From the NCBI GenBank assembly GCA_013151865.1, contig JAADHN010000121.1:51223-115222 (forward strand): a DNA stretch of 64,000 nt, read 5' to 3'. Source of the stretch: Kiritimatiellota bacterium. Its GTDB lineage: Bacteria > Verrucomicrobiota > Lentisphaeria > Oligosphaerales > JAADHN01. Shown one piece after another: positions 7,718 through 17,100 of this stretch. Within the stretch, counting starts at the first letter, position 1. Each line of letters starts with the position of its first letter. The translations under genes were made by a program, and so were the position numbers. The notes below the pieces were generated by a model. It was not told the origin of the DNA. It saw only the letters and a program-made list of their open reading frames with translations, and made no database searches.

Positions 7718-9004
7718 TCAGTTGTCCTCGTGCAGGGCGGCGGCGGGTGACAGAAACGAGGCGTATAGGGCCGGAACCAAAGCGCCGAGAATGCAGATCC
7801 CCACCGCCAGCAGGGCGATTCGGCCCAAGTCCGACGGGACGACCCGGGCCGGAATACTCGTTAAGTGGTAGAGTTCCTTGGGGAAGACCTCGACGCCCAT
7901 CACGGTCGACAGCAACTCCGCGATTCGGTCTCGGAAACGAATGACCAGAAGGCCGGTCGCGATGCCGAGTGTCGTGCCCGCAACGCCGATGACGGCTCCC
8001 TCGACGACAAAGATCCGCGCCACGGTTCCGGCGGTCATGCCCACGGCCTTCAGAATACCGATTTCCCGCGTTTTCTGAACCACTACCGTGATGAGCGTAC
8101 CGGAAATGCCGAACGCCGCGACCACGACAATGAAGAACAGCAGGAACGACATCAGGTTCTTCTCGACGCGGAGGGCCCCGAACAGGCGGCGATTGGCCTC
8201 CTGCCAGGAGAGGACCCGATAGCGGGGAAACGCCTTGCGCAGCGCTGACTCGATCCCCTCGAGATGAAATGGGTCCGGCGTTCGCGCCTGGACGGAAGTC
8301 GCCGCACCCCAGTCGTACCCGAACAGTTCGGCCGCCTGGTCGAGGTTCAGGATGACGATGGACGAATCGTACTCGTAGAGGCCCATCGAAAAAATGCCGG
8401 CCACGGTGACTTCCTCGGGCAGATACACTTCCTCGGTTCGGCGGACCTTGACCCGGCCGTCGGCGGTCCACTGAATGCCGCGCGTCAATCGGGCAGGCGC
8501 ATGAATCAGCAGATGGTCGCCGATCGTCAGGCCGAGCTGCGCCGCCATTTCCTCACCGATAAGGGCTTCCCCTTCCCGGATGGCGAAACGGCCGCGGACG
8601 GCTCCGGACAGGTTGGACACGGTTTTCTCGAGTTTCGGTACAATGCCCTTCACATACTTGGCCACGACCTGTTGTTTCCACTGCAAAAGGATGGGACCCT
8701 CTATGACCGGCGCGCCGTGGGCCCCCAGTTTGCGCAGCTCTTTCAGGATGGGGTCCGGGTCTTCGATGACCGCCGCACTGCCGGTATCGAGTCCCCGCGG
8801 CGGAAAGACGTGCAGGTGGGCCTGCATTCCGAGGATGCGTTCCCGGATGTCCCGGTCGAAGCCGGACATGACGGCCGTGACAATGACCAGGAGGGCGACC
8901 CCCAGTACCGGGCCCATGACCGACAGGAGCGTGATGACGGAGATCAAGGTGCGTTTGGGCCGCAGATAACGGAACGCCAGGAAGATGTCGGCATTTGGAT
9001 ACAT
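7718..9004 (-). CDS. LolC/LolE-type lipoprotein-releasing permease
   Basis: 428 residues. The N-terminus (MYPNADIFLAFRYLRPKRTL) is followed by the first membrane helix and a long periplasmic MacB-like domain (about 45-265). A FtsX-type permease domain follows with three helices, including FFIVVVAAFGISGTLITVV, the cytoplasmic coupling segment TREIGILKAVGMT, and two C-terminal helices. This is the classical LolC/E topology, and partnership with the adjacent LolD is certain. Only one permease gene is present, so the exporter probably works as a homodimer (LolF-like), as in many non-proteobacteria. Several lipoproteins encoded nearby (19487, 31226, 37778) are plausible clients. Confidence 0.9.
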   Translation of the reverse strand: MYPNADIFLAFRYLRPKRTLISVITLLSVMGPVLGVALLVIVTAVMSGFDRDIRERILGMQAHLHVFPPRGLDTGSAAVIEDPDPILKELRKLGAHGAPVIEGPILLQWKQQVVAKYVKGIVPKLEKTVSNLSGAVRGRFAIREGEALIGEEMAAQLGLTIGDHLLIHAPARLTRGIQWTADGRVKVRRTEEVYLPEEVTVAGIFSMGLYEYDSSIVILNLDQAAELFGYDWGAATSVQARTPDPFHLEGIESALRKAFPRYRVLSWQEANRRLFGALRVEKNLMSFLLFFIVVVAAFGISGTLITVVVQKTREIGILKAVGMTAGTVARIFVVEGAVIGVAGTTLGIATGLLVIRFRDRIAELLSTVMGVEVFPKELYHLTSIPARVVPSDLGRIALLAVGICILGALVPALYASFLSPAAALHEDN

Positions 9005-9052
9005 CGGGCGACCTGTCCGGGTCCTTGGGCGGCGGCGGGGAGCGCGGGAAGG

Positions 9053-9307
9053 CTACCGGCGGCGAAACCTGCTGAAGGGGAGGGCCGGCAGCGAGAGCAG
9101 CGCGGCGATTACGCCGCAGCCCAGGGAGCGCAGAAGCACGTCCGGCCAAGCCGTCCATTCCCCACTGGTGATTTGAAACAGCACGAACCCGCACGCCCCG
9201 ACCCCGATGAGGACGACCACCAGATTGGCGGCCAGTCGGACCAGCCCCACGGAGATCATCATCCCGACGGCCACCAGAAGACACCCGACGATCGCTTGGA
9301 CCCACAT
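9053..9307 (-). CDS. small two-helix membrane protein of unknown function
   Basis: 84 residues, not recognised. Two or three hydrophobic stretches (about 3-24, 28-46, 60-76) and a basic C-terminus (SRFRRR) indicate an inner-membrane protein with a cytoplasmic tail. The ATG at 9307 is preceded by GGAGG at 11-base spacing. It sits between the FHA-MoxR gene and the lipoprotein exporter on the same strand, with gaps of 106 and 48 bases, so it is likely part of that transcript. The hydrophobic pattern and codon use support a real gene, but there is no family evidence. Confidence 0.55.
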   Translation of the reverse strand: MWVQAIVGCLLVAVGMMISVGLVRLAANLVVVLIGVGACGFVLFQITSGEWTAWPDVLLRSLGCGVIAALLSLPALPFSRFRRR

Positions 9308-9413
9308 GGTCGGTCATCCCTCCGAAGCAAACATGGCCAGAGCGTTCGTTCCCCGACGGTACGGGGCCCGGCCTTCTCGCCGTACGGGAAAGCGGCGCGT
9401 GGCCGGCAACATG

Positions 9414-10841
9414 TCAATAATCGCGCTGGTCGGGCTCGGGCACTGCGATCAGCAGTTGCCGGACCAGGTCGTCGGGCGTAATGCCTTCCGAATCAGCGGT
9501 GAAGTTGGTGAAAATCCGGTGACGGAACACGGGCAGGGCCAACTCGCGCACGTCCTCGCAACTCACGTTGAGACGACCGTGAATGACCGCCCGTGCTTTT
9601 GCCCCGAGGATGAGAAACTGGGCCGCCCGCGGTCCGGCCCCGCAGAAAACGTGGTCCTGTATGAATTGCGGCACGTTTTCGCTCTTCGGTCGCGTGGCGC
9701 GGGTGATGCGGGTGGCGTATTTGACCACGTGCGGGCTCACCGGCAGTTCGCGAACGGTATCCTGCAGGCGCAGCAGATCCTGGGCCGTGAGAACTTCCTG
9801 GATGTCCACGTCCTGCTTGCCCGTGGTGGTGGCGACGATTTCTTCCTCCTCGTCGGCTTCCGGGTAATCGACCACGATGTTGAACATGAACCGGTCCAAC
9901 TGGGCTTCGGGCAACGGGTACGTCCCCTCCTGCTCAAGAGGATTCTGCGTGGCTAAAACGAAGAAGGGCGGCGGCAGGGGGAACACATGATTCGCCACCG
10001 TGACCTGCCGTTCCTGCATGCTTTCGAGCAGGGCGGCCTGAGTCTTGGGCGGAGTTCGGTTGATCTCGTCGGCCAGCAGCATGTTGGTGAAGATCGGGCC
10101 TTTGATGAAGCGAAAGCTCTTTTCCCCCGTCGTTTCGTTGACCTCGAGTACATCCGTGCCGATGATATCCGACGGCATCAGGTCGGGGGTGAACTGGATC
10201 CTTTTGAACTTCAATCGGAGGATGCGGGCCAACGTGCTGATCATGAGGGTCTTGGCTAATCCAGGCAGTCCCACCATCAGGCAATGGCCCCCCGCCGCAA
10301 TGGCGATCAACAGTTGTTCGAGCACGGCGCGCTGGCCGATGATCATTTGCCCGAATTCCTTCTCGATCATCGGGTAGACTTCGGACATTTCCCGGATATC
10401 GCGAATCGTGCCCTCCGAGGGCATTTCACCTGAAACGGTCGCCGGGGCCGAGGTCTTGTCGACCGGCGCCGTGACGCCGACGACCGTGGGGATGGCGGGG
10501 CCCTCGGGGGGTGTTTCGGCGGCGGCGGCCGTCACCGACAGGTCGGTCTCCGAAAGGTCCGCATCGAACGAGATCGGAACGCTGCCCAGTTGAAATCGAG
10601 TCTTGTGGGTCAGTTCCGCTTTCTGGACCCGTTTGCTGTCGACGAACACCCCGTTTTGGCTTCCGAGGTCTTCGATCCGCCAGATGCCGTCCACGAACTC
10701 GATCGCCGCGTGGTGCCGGGAGATGCTGCTCTCCGTCAAACGGATGTCGCAGTCATGGCCCCGGCCCAAGACGAGGCGACCGTTGTCGATCTGAAACTTC
10801 TGACCCGCGTCAGGTCCATCCAGGATTTCCAGGCTCGCCAT
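9414..10841 (-). CDS. FHA-domain MoxR family AAA+ ATPase
   Basis: 475 residues. The first 90 form a forkhead-associated domain: GRGHDCDIRL, SISRHHAAIE and SQNGVFVD are the phosphothreonine-binding loops. A proline/alanine linker (about 95-150) leads to a MoxR AAA+ module with Walker A GLPGLAKT, Walker B LLADEINRTP, sensor-1 ATQNP and the YPLPEAQLDRF arginine-finger region, ending in a C-terminal helical lid. MoxR proteins act as chaperone-like ATPases that mature metal-dependent or VWA proteins; an N-terminal FHA fusion suggests control by a Ser/Thr kinase. The usual DUF58 and VWA partners are absent here, and a DUF4175-like protein is upstream instead. The start at 10841 gives an FHA domain at the very N-terminus; GGAG lies ten bases upstream. 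Confidence 0.9.
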   Translation of the reverse strand: MASLEILDGPDAGQKFQIDNGRLVLGRGHDCDIRLTESSISRHHAAIEFVDGIWRIEDLGSQNGVFVDSKRVQKAELTHKTRFQLGSVPISFDADLSETDLSVTAAAAETPPEGPAIPTVVGVTAPVDKTSAPATVSGEMPSEGTIRDIREMSEVYPMIEKEFGQMIIGQRAVLEQLLIAIAAGGHCLMVGLPGLAKTLMISTLARILRLKFKRIQFTPDLMPSDIIGTDVLEVNETTGEKSFRFIKGPIFTNMLLADEINRTPPKTQAALLESMQERQVTVANHVFPLPPPFFVLATQNPLEQEGTYPLPEAQLDRFMFNIVVDYPEADEEEEIVATTTGKQDVDIQEVLTAQDLLRLQDTVRELPVSPHVVKYATRITRATRPKSENVPQFIQDHVFCGAGPRAAQFLILGAKARAVIHGRLNVSCEDVRELALPVFRHRIFTNFTADSEGITPDDLVRQLLIAVPEPDQRDY

Positions 10842-11154
10842 CCGGTGTGTTCTCCATCTGGGGCGGCATGTTCGCGACCCGCCGGCTAAGCGGCGGTATG
10901 AAGCGCCGGACCCCGGCGCCCTCGGGGCAACTCCGTACAGTAGCACGCGTGCCCCGGTATTCCACGTTTGCCAGCGAACCCCGGCTGTTTCACTCTCCCG
11001 CCCCCAACACATTTCCCGGGATGCGCCGTGGAGCAGCAGCTCGGGTCGCAGTGCCTCTCCGCCGGGGATCGTCCGAGCCACTTTCGGTGTCCGCGGACGT
11101 GGGAATGGAAAAGTCCCGGCGAAACCCCGTTGACGGTTTTTCGGTATCCAGCCG
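10842..11154. other. gap between the exported-protein gene and the FHA-MoxR gene
   Basis: 313 bases inside an otherwise tight minus-strand run. No gene seen. On the minus strand, right after the upstream stop, a TGACGG/CCGTCA pair could form a weak hairpin, without a clear T-run. The FHA-MoxR gene may have its own promoter here. Confidence 0.35.
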
Positions 11155-11985
11155 TCAATCTCTGGGGCCGGCTATGCCGTAACCGGGGAGTTCGATGGGG
11201 CCGACGGCTTTCGTGCGCAAACCGACGCGCAGGCCGCAAAGTTCAGATAACTGCTTATGCAAAAAGAAGTTGCGGCTTGGCAACTCGTCCCGATAAAGCT
11301 GTTGCCGAGTCACCACTTGCCAGCCGACCCCCTCGACCTTGGCGCGTTCGACCCAGCAGATGTCGATACTGTGGATGCAGCCTTTGAGAACTTCCCCGCT
11401 TTCGGCAAAGGCCTTGCCCAAACGCATCTGTTGTACGAGCACGGCGCCCCGCACACCGTCGGTCTCGAACCGCTCGAATTCCTTCGAGTCGAAGAATGCT
11501 TCCCAGCCGCCGATGCGATCTTTGGTCCGGCCCAGGCTGGCTTTCACTTCAGCGAAGAACTTGTCCGTGGCGGCCTCCGGGTTGCTTTCCCGCAACATGC
11601 GAATCCCCTCGTAGAATTGCATGGTTTCCGGACAGATGACCACCAGGTCGTAGTAGTCGGGAGGCAGATGGGGGAAGACCGCCAACTTTCCGTTCTCGCG
11701 CATTTCAGCTTTGTAGGGCTTGAATTTTTCGCGGCTCACTTCCGTGGTGCCGGCCCGATCCTTGCGGTCTTTTCGGTACCGCCGTCCATAGGCCACCACC
11801 ACTTTGGGACCGGGGCGGGTGAACCGGACTTCGAGGCGGCCTTTCCATTTCTCCTTGTCAGGTGCGTTCGAGTACAGGTACTTGCCGGCTTTCTTCTGGG
11901 GCGCGCCCGCGACCCAAAGCGCGGCCACGGCGGCCGCGACGACCGGAACGCGGGACCATCGATGCGGAGTTCGCAACGTCTTCAT
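11155..11985 (-). CDS. exported protein of unknown function
   Basis: 276 residues. A signal peptide is clear: basic start MKTLRTPHRWSR, hydrophobic VPVVAAAVAALWVAGA, then mature sequence. No family is recognised. The mature part is basic and has segments such as FPHLPPDYYDLVVICP and GGWEAFFDSKEF; it probably works in the periplasm. The start codon overlaps the stop of the PA14-TPR gene in an ATGA arrangement, and GAGGTGG lies 7 bases upstream, so it is translationally coupled and likely a functional partner of that protein. Confidence 0.75.
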   Translation of the reverse strand: MKTLRTPHRWSRVPVVAAAVAALWVAGAPQKKAGKYLYSNAPDKEKWKGRLEVRFTRPGPKVVVAYGRRYRKDRKDRAGTTEVSREKFKPYKAEMRENGKLAVFPHLPPDYYDLVVICPETMQFYEGIRMLRESNPEAATDKFFAEVKASLGRTKDRIGGWEAFFDSKEFERFETDGVRGAVLVQQMRLGKAFAESGEVLKGCIHSIDICWVERAKVEGVGWQVVTRQQLYRDELPSRNFFLHKQLSELCGLRVGLRTKAVGPIELPGYGIAGPRD

Positions 11986-14027
11986 CGCAGCCACCTCGAT
12001 GCTTCTTTCGCCGCGGGATGGTTCGGGTATTGCTTGCGGATTCGGCGGAGGATTTCCTGGGCTTTGTTCGAGTCCCCGGCCTTAAGGCAGATCTTGGCTC
12101 GTTCGAGTTCGACGTCGGGCAGGTTCGGCAGTAGGGAGTTCATGGAAATAGCGCCGTCCAGTTCGGCGAGGGCCCCGTCGTACCAGCCCACGGCTTCGAA
12201 CCACCGGGCCCGTGCCAGGCTGAGCGAGCCGTCGGTCCAGCCTTCCGACGAGATGTCTTCCAGGTCGTGAAGGACTTTCCGGGCGTCGAGCAGGAACCCG
12301 CGTTCGAGCAACTCGTAGAAGCGTTCCCGGAGGGCGTTGCTTTTGACGGCATTATATCGCTGGTTCCGGCTGAATTCCCGCCGGGCGAGGAGCCGATCGA
12401 GCCATTTCTTGGCGTCGTCGGTCTTGCCGCGCTGTATGGCGATCTGTACATGGAACATCTGGATGAGCTTTTCCGGCACGGCCCGCCCGAGATGTTCCGC
12501 GAGTTTTGCTGCGGCGTCCGGGTCCCGCTTGCGGAAGAGCAGGAACTCCATGTACTCCCGGGCGTCCCGGGCCTTGGAGGCCCCGCCGGCGCTTTCCCGA
12601 ATAAGTCGAGCGTAAGCACGTTCGGCTTTGTCGGGAAAGTTCCGGGCCGCAGCCCGGGCGAGGCCGCGCAAGGCCTCGCGGCACTCAGGACTGTTGGCGC
12701 GCGCCTTGCCGGCAATGGCCTCGTAAACGGGCAAGGCCGCCTCGTTCATCTCCCGATAGCTGAAGAACGTGATATACCCGCGCAGGGTCCGCACATCCAG
12801 GTCGCGCACGTTCTGCCTCAGGATCAACGAGCTGTACCGGTCATAGTCCTGAGCGCTGCTCATGAAGCGGCGCCGGGGCACTGTCTCGGGGAAGGCGACC
12901 GTGCCCCGAGCACTGACACGACCCCGTCGAGCGCTCACTTCCCGAGTGTACAGACCCGGAAAGATCCGGGTCGTCGTCGAGCCGCTCCCCCGACCGCCGT
13001 CGCTGAATCTCCAATCGACCTTGATCCCCGGGTAAGTGCCCAGCTCGACCTCGGTGAACTGTGCCCCGTTGTAACTCATGTACGAACGCGGCTTGATCCA
13101 GAAAGCCGGACACGGCGTGGAACTGTAGCGCGATTCGATTCTTTCGAGCTTGGTCTTGCCGGGCTGAAGGAAGTCCTGGGGCCGCAGGATGTACTTCTTC
13201 CGACCCGAGATCCAACGGGCAACCACGGCCATCTGGGTGCCGCCGGCCTCGACCACGACACAGCGGATCGGATGTGGGCCGGCAGACAGTTGCACCGTCT
13301 TTCGGGCTTCGCCGCGCTGGGCCGTCCGAGCCCACTGCCGCCCGTTTCGCGCGATCAGAAGCTTGCCGTCCACGAAAAGGTACCCCGCGTCGTCGCTGAC
13401 CAGCATGAACGTCTGTTCGCCCGGCCTGGCCACGCGCAGGTATCCGTCGAAAATCATGATGAACGAATCGGCGGAATCGACGGGATTGTAGCCCAGGTCG
13501 ATCCGGTCCACAAACAACCGCCCTTTCCGCTTGGAGCGTTTGATGAGTTTGGCCACCTCGTCCCAACTGTTGAAGGGGCCGTCCGGCAGAGTCCGGATGT
13601 CGACGGTGAGACCGGGCAGGAATGCTCGCTCATGCTGCGGACTCCGCATTTTCGAGCCGAAGTAGAGGTACACACGCCGCGTGTTTTCGGCCGGTCGGAC
13701 CAGGGCAATCGCCGAATTGTCGCCGCTGCGCCCGAGCGTCAACAACGCCAGCTGATTGCCGGCGTCGTCGAATGCGACCAGGTCGGCCCCGTCTTCGAGC
13801 CCGAGACCGCAGATCGGGACCGATACCGCCAAGCCGCCCCGAGGGTCGTTCGGACGGGACTGAATCGAAAACTCGGCGCGAAAGGGCGAAGCCCCGTGAC
13901 GCCACGACGCCCGGCGGGCGACCGCGGCCGACCCCAAACCGATCAGGAAAAGCCCGGCCAAGCAGCGCACGGTCCACGACATTGGCCGGGGAGACAAACC
14001 CGGCTCGAAACGAATGTGGCTGCTCAC
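11982..14027 (-). CDS. exported PA14-like and TPR domain protein
   Basis: About 681 residues from GTG at 14027, chosen because AAGGA lies 8 bases upstream; ATG at 13982 is the alternative and starts right at the signal peptide core (CLAGLFLIGLGSAAVA). The middle (about 170-310) contains a PA14-like beta-barrel: SFIMIFDGYLRV, FMLVSDDAGYLFVDGKLLI and the sugar-binding style DDAGYLFVDG loop. The C-terminal third is helical TPR repeats, including RAKICLKAGDSNKAQEILRR. PA14 domains bind glycans and TPRs bind proteins, so this is likely a periplasmic scaffold. It is coupled by ATGA overlap to the next gene. A perfect copy of the dispersed palindrome lies within it at 13636. Confidence 0.75.
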   Translation of the reverse strand: MSSHIRFEPGLSPRPMSWTVRCLAGLFLIGLGSAAVARRASWRHGASPFRAEFSIQSRPNDPRGGLAVSVPICGLGLEDGADLVAFDDAGNQLALLTLGRSGDNSAIALVRPAENTRRVYLYFGSKMRSPQHERAFLPGLTVDIRTLPDGPFNSWDEVAKLIKRSKRKGRLFVDRIDLGYNPVDSADSFIMIFDGYLRVARPGEQTFMLVSDDAGYLFVDGKLLIARNGRQWARTAQRGEARKTVQLSAGPHPIRCVVVEAGGTQMAVVARWISGRKKYILRPQDFLQPGKTKLERIESRYSSTPCPAFWIKPRSYMSYNGAQFTEVELGTYPGIKVDWRFSDGGRGSGSTTTRIFPGLYTREVSARRGRVSARGTVAFPETVPRRRFMSSAQDYDRYSSLILRQNVRDLDVRTLRGYITFFSYREMNEAALPVYEAIAGKARANSPECREALRGLARAAARNFPDKAERAYARLIRESAGGASKARDAREYMEFLLFRKRDPDAAAKLAEHLGRAVPEKLIQMFHVQIAIQRGKTDDAKKWLDRLLARREFSRNQRYNAVKSNALRERFYELLERGFLLDARKVLHDLEDISSEGWTDGSLSLARARWFEAVGWYDGALAELDGAISMNSLLPNLPDVELERAKICLKAGDSNKAQEILRRIRKQYPNHPAAKEASRWLR
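13636..13648. repeat. palindrome TGCGGACTCCGCA, inside the PA14-TPR gene
   Basis: Perfect 13-base copy. On the coding (minus) strand it is read as ATG CGG AGT CCG CAG, giving MRSPQ. Confidence 0.7.
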
Positions 14028-14189
14028 GCGCACAATCCTTATACGTTGTTGGCTATTAAGGAACCGCAAAGCTTGCCGCAATGTGCGGCGAAACGGTCGG
14101 AACACTGCTGTCACCCCGGCAAGCCGTGGGCCTCGGTGACTCGGCGCTTGCCCCGGCTGCGCCGGGGACGCCGGGGCCGGAGGGGGAGG

Positions 14190-17100
14190 TCAGTGGCTGC
14201 CCAGGCTCCGGTAATAGTCGCTGACGATATCGCGGTAAGCGTCGCCGATCTTGCTTACGTCCACGTCTTCGGTCGCCGCGCCGCCGGTCTGCGATACACT
14301 CGCGACGGGCATGGGAAGGACGACGCCGCTGTCGAGTTCCACCTGCGTGTCCTCGAGACGCCGCAACACTTTGCGGTGCAGGGAATCGAAGGTTTTCAGG
14401 TCGCGGCGTTGGGTCTCGAGTCCGCGAAGGTCCCTGGCGGCCGTCCCCAAGCTGCCCGTGCCCAGGTAGAGGAGGCGCGCGGTGGCGTAAACCGCCTCGG
14501 TTTCCTGGCGGAGTTTGGTGGGGTCGACGCCGTGTTCACGGGTATTGAGGTCTCGGCGGGGCGCCTTGCCGAACATGCCGATGCTCTCCGACTCTCCGCC
14601 GAGTTTCCCGCCGCCGGTGGCTTTGGCGTCGAGGGTCGAGTCCTCGTCCTCGGTGACCTGTCCTTTTTGGAACGGGTCACGAGTCCGGCGCGCGTGCGTC
14701 TTGGTGCCTTCGAGCCCTTTGACGCGATTCTCCACCAGTTCCCCGTTGGACTGGCCTTCTCGGCCCGCGCCGCTGCGCCCGGTCATTTCATTGTCGTTGG
14801 GCCGGGTGTTCCCGGACTTGCCCTTGGCCGAGAAGGAGGGCATGGGGCCGTCCATGACTCCCCAGCCCATCTCCATATCGGCGATCATGTTGTTGCCGGT
14901 GGTATCCTGCGATTGTTGGGCTTCGGATTGGGCCTGATCCAGGAGGTCGCCCACGATGTCCTCGAGTTCGTCGGGCAGGGGGACCAACGGCATGTCCGGA
15001 AACTCGTCGGTATCGAAGCTCTCCATATTCCAGGTGATATGGTCCGGCACATCGGGCAACCACATCTCCACGTCCTCGACCCGTTCTTTGGTATTTCGAA
15101 TGGCGTCCAGCAAGGCGTCCTCCTTCTGCACGGCGATCTCGAGGGCCGGGGCGTTCTCGCTGTCCATGGCCTGCTCGACGTCTTCGTAGACTTCGCGCAT
15201 CTTCGAATTGAGTTCGTTGCATACGGGCAGCTCGGGAAACTGGTATAAGTCCTGGGCCAACTTCTCGACCATGTCGGCCATGGATTCCTGTTCTTTGTCC
15301 ATCTCCGCCAGCTTCTTGCGGACCTCGTCGTCCAGCTTGCCGCGAGAAGCCAAGTCCCGGGTGACTTCGGCGATTTTGGCTTGCTTTTCTTCCAGTTCGC
15401 CGAGTTTTTCGGCCACCTCTTTGAGGACCTCGGAGGCGTTCTTGGCGATTTTCTTGGCGTTTTCGACCCGCCATCTGTTCAAGATGTCCAAGGCCTTCAT
15501 CAGGGTCCGCAGGGCTTCGGACTGGCCCTGAACGCCGGCCGCAAGGTCCCGGGCTTCGAGGGCCTCGGCGGCCGTGAGCATTTTTTCATAGGTTTTTTCT
15601 TTGTCCAGCAGATCGTAGACCTGCCGGATCTGCGCGGCGAAATCGTCGTCGACCCGTTGTTCGATCATGATCGAGCAATGGTCGGCGAAGCCCACCAGGT
15701 CATTGGCCAATTGGTCTTCGGTGCGAGACAGGGCCGAGGTCGCCGCGGCGGTCGGGGCCTTTTCTTTCTGAACCGCCTTCGAGTCCTTGAGGTTCTGCAT
15801 CTGGCCGGCCACGATCTTGCGGAGTCGTTCGAGCAGGGCCACCTTCTCCTGATGCTGCTGTTCTCGGTTCAAGCCCGCCGGTACACCGGTCAGCGCGGCC
15901 AGGATGCGGGTTTCGAGCTTGACGGCTTCGGTGAGCCGGGACGCGGTTTCCTTGCCCACGGCCCGGCGTGCCTCGCCCAGTACGGTCAAGACATCGGCCA
16001 TTTCGTGATTGACCAGTCCGGCGACTACCGTGGCCAGGTCGCCCAGTGCTTCGCGGGCGTTGACCAGTTCGCTCGACATGTCGCGGACCGTCTTTTGAAC
16101 CGCCTGCAGCTTTTGGATCTGGGCCGGGTCGACCTCTCGGCCGGTCAGCGCCACGTCGGTGAAACGCCGCGTATCCCGCAGGTTTGCGCGCTGCATCTGG
16201 ATCACTTTCAGCAGCACGCCCTTGCTTCGTTGAACAACTTCTTTCTTGGCCCTCTCCTGTTCTTCGGGGGCGGGCACGCCGATTTCGAAAACTCGGGACA
16301 TGCCGCGGCGGACTTTGCCGCCTTTCTTCGGCGGGCCGCCGTCCTCGGCCCAGACGCGGAACCGAAAGTTGTCTCCGGGCGCGGCCCCGAACGACGCCAT
16401 GTCCACCAGGAACCGCCCTTGGAACCGGCGCGGCGACTTGCCGGGCGGTGTAATGGCCGTGACGTCCTCGCCCTGGTCCCCGGAACCGAGCCGCGCCAGG
16501 CCGATGCGGCGAATGCCATAGTCGTCGCTGACCTGGAACGCCACCGGCACCTTGGCGTCTCGGGCCGCCAGGGTGCGGGGCTTGACTTCCGGCGGCAGGA
16601 TAACGTTCGGCGGCTGATCGAGCAGGACCACGAACGGCAACGGTTGTTCCGCTTCGAGTCCGCTCATGCCTTGCAACAGGAGCCGTACGGGGCCTCCGTC
16701 ACGCATCGGGAAGGTCAGGCTGAATTTCCGCTTCCCGGAAACCCGGGTCTTCGCCAGGACGCTGCCGCCCTGCACCACGCGGACTTCGCTCAAATCGGCG
16801 GTGGCCGTCCCCCGGAGAACGACGCTCGATTCTTCGGGGATTTCCATGGATTCGGCGTCGCGATTCAGGCGGAACCGTTCGCGCCGAGTGTATTCGGGCG
16901 GTTTGACTTCCGCCTCCCAACCATCGAGGCCCGGCGGGTTGGTCACGAGCAGCCGATACCACGGGGAGAAAGCGTCGCCGGCCAGCACCCGGTACCTGGA
17001 TTCATAGAAGACCCCCTTGAGTGTGCAGGTGTAGGCGTGCGTTGTCCCGGGGGTTTTGCCCGGCGGCGCCCCCATGTCGATCGCCGCCGGCGCCAGCGGC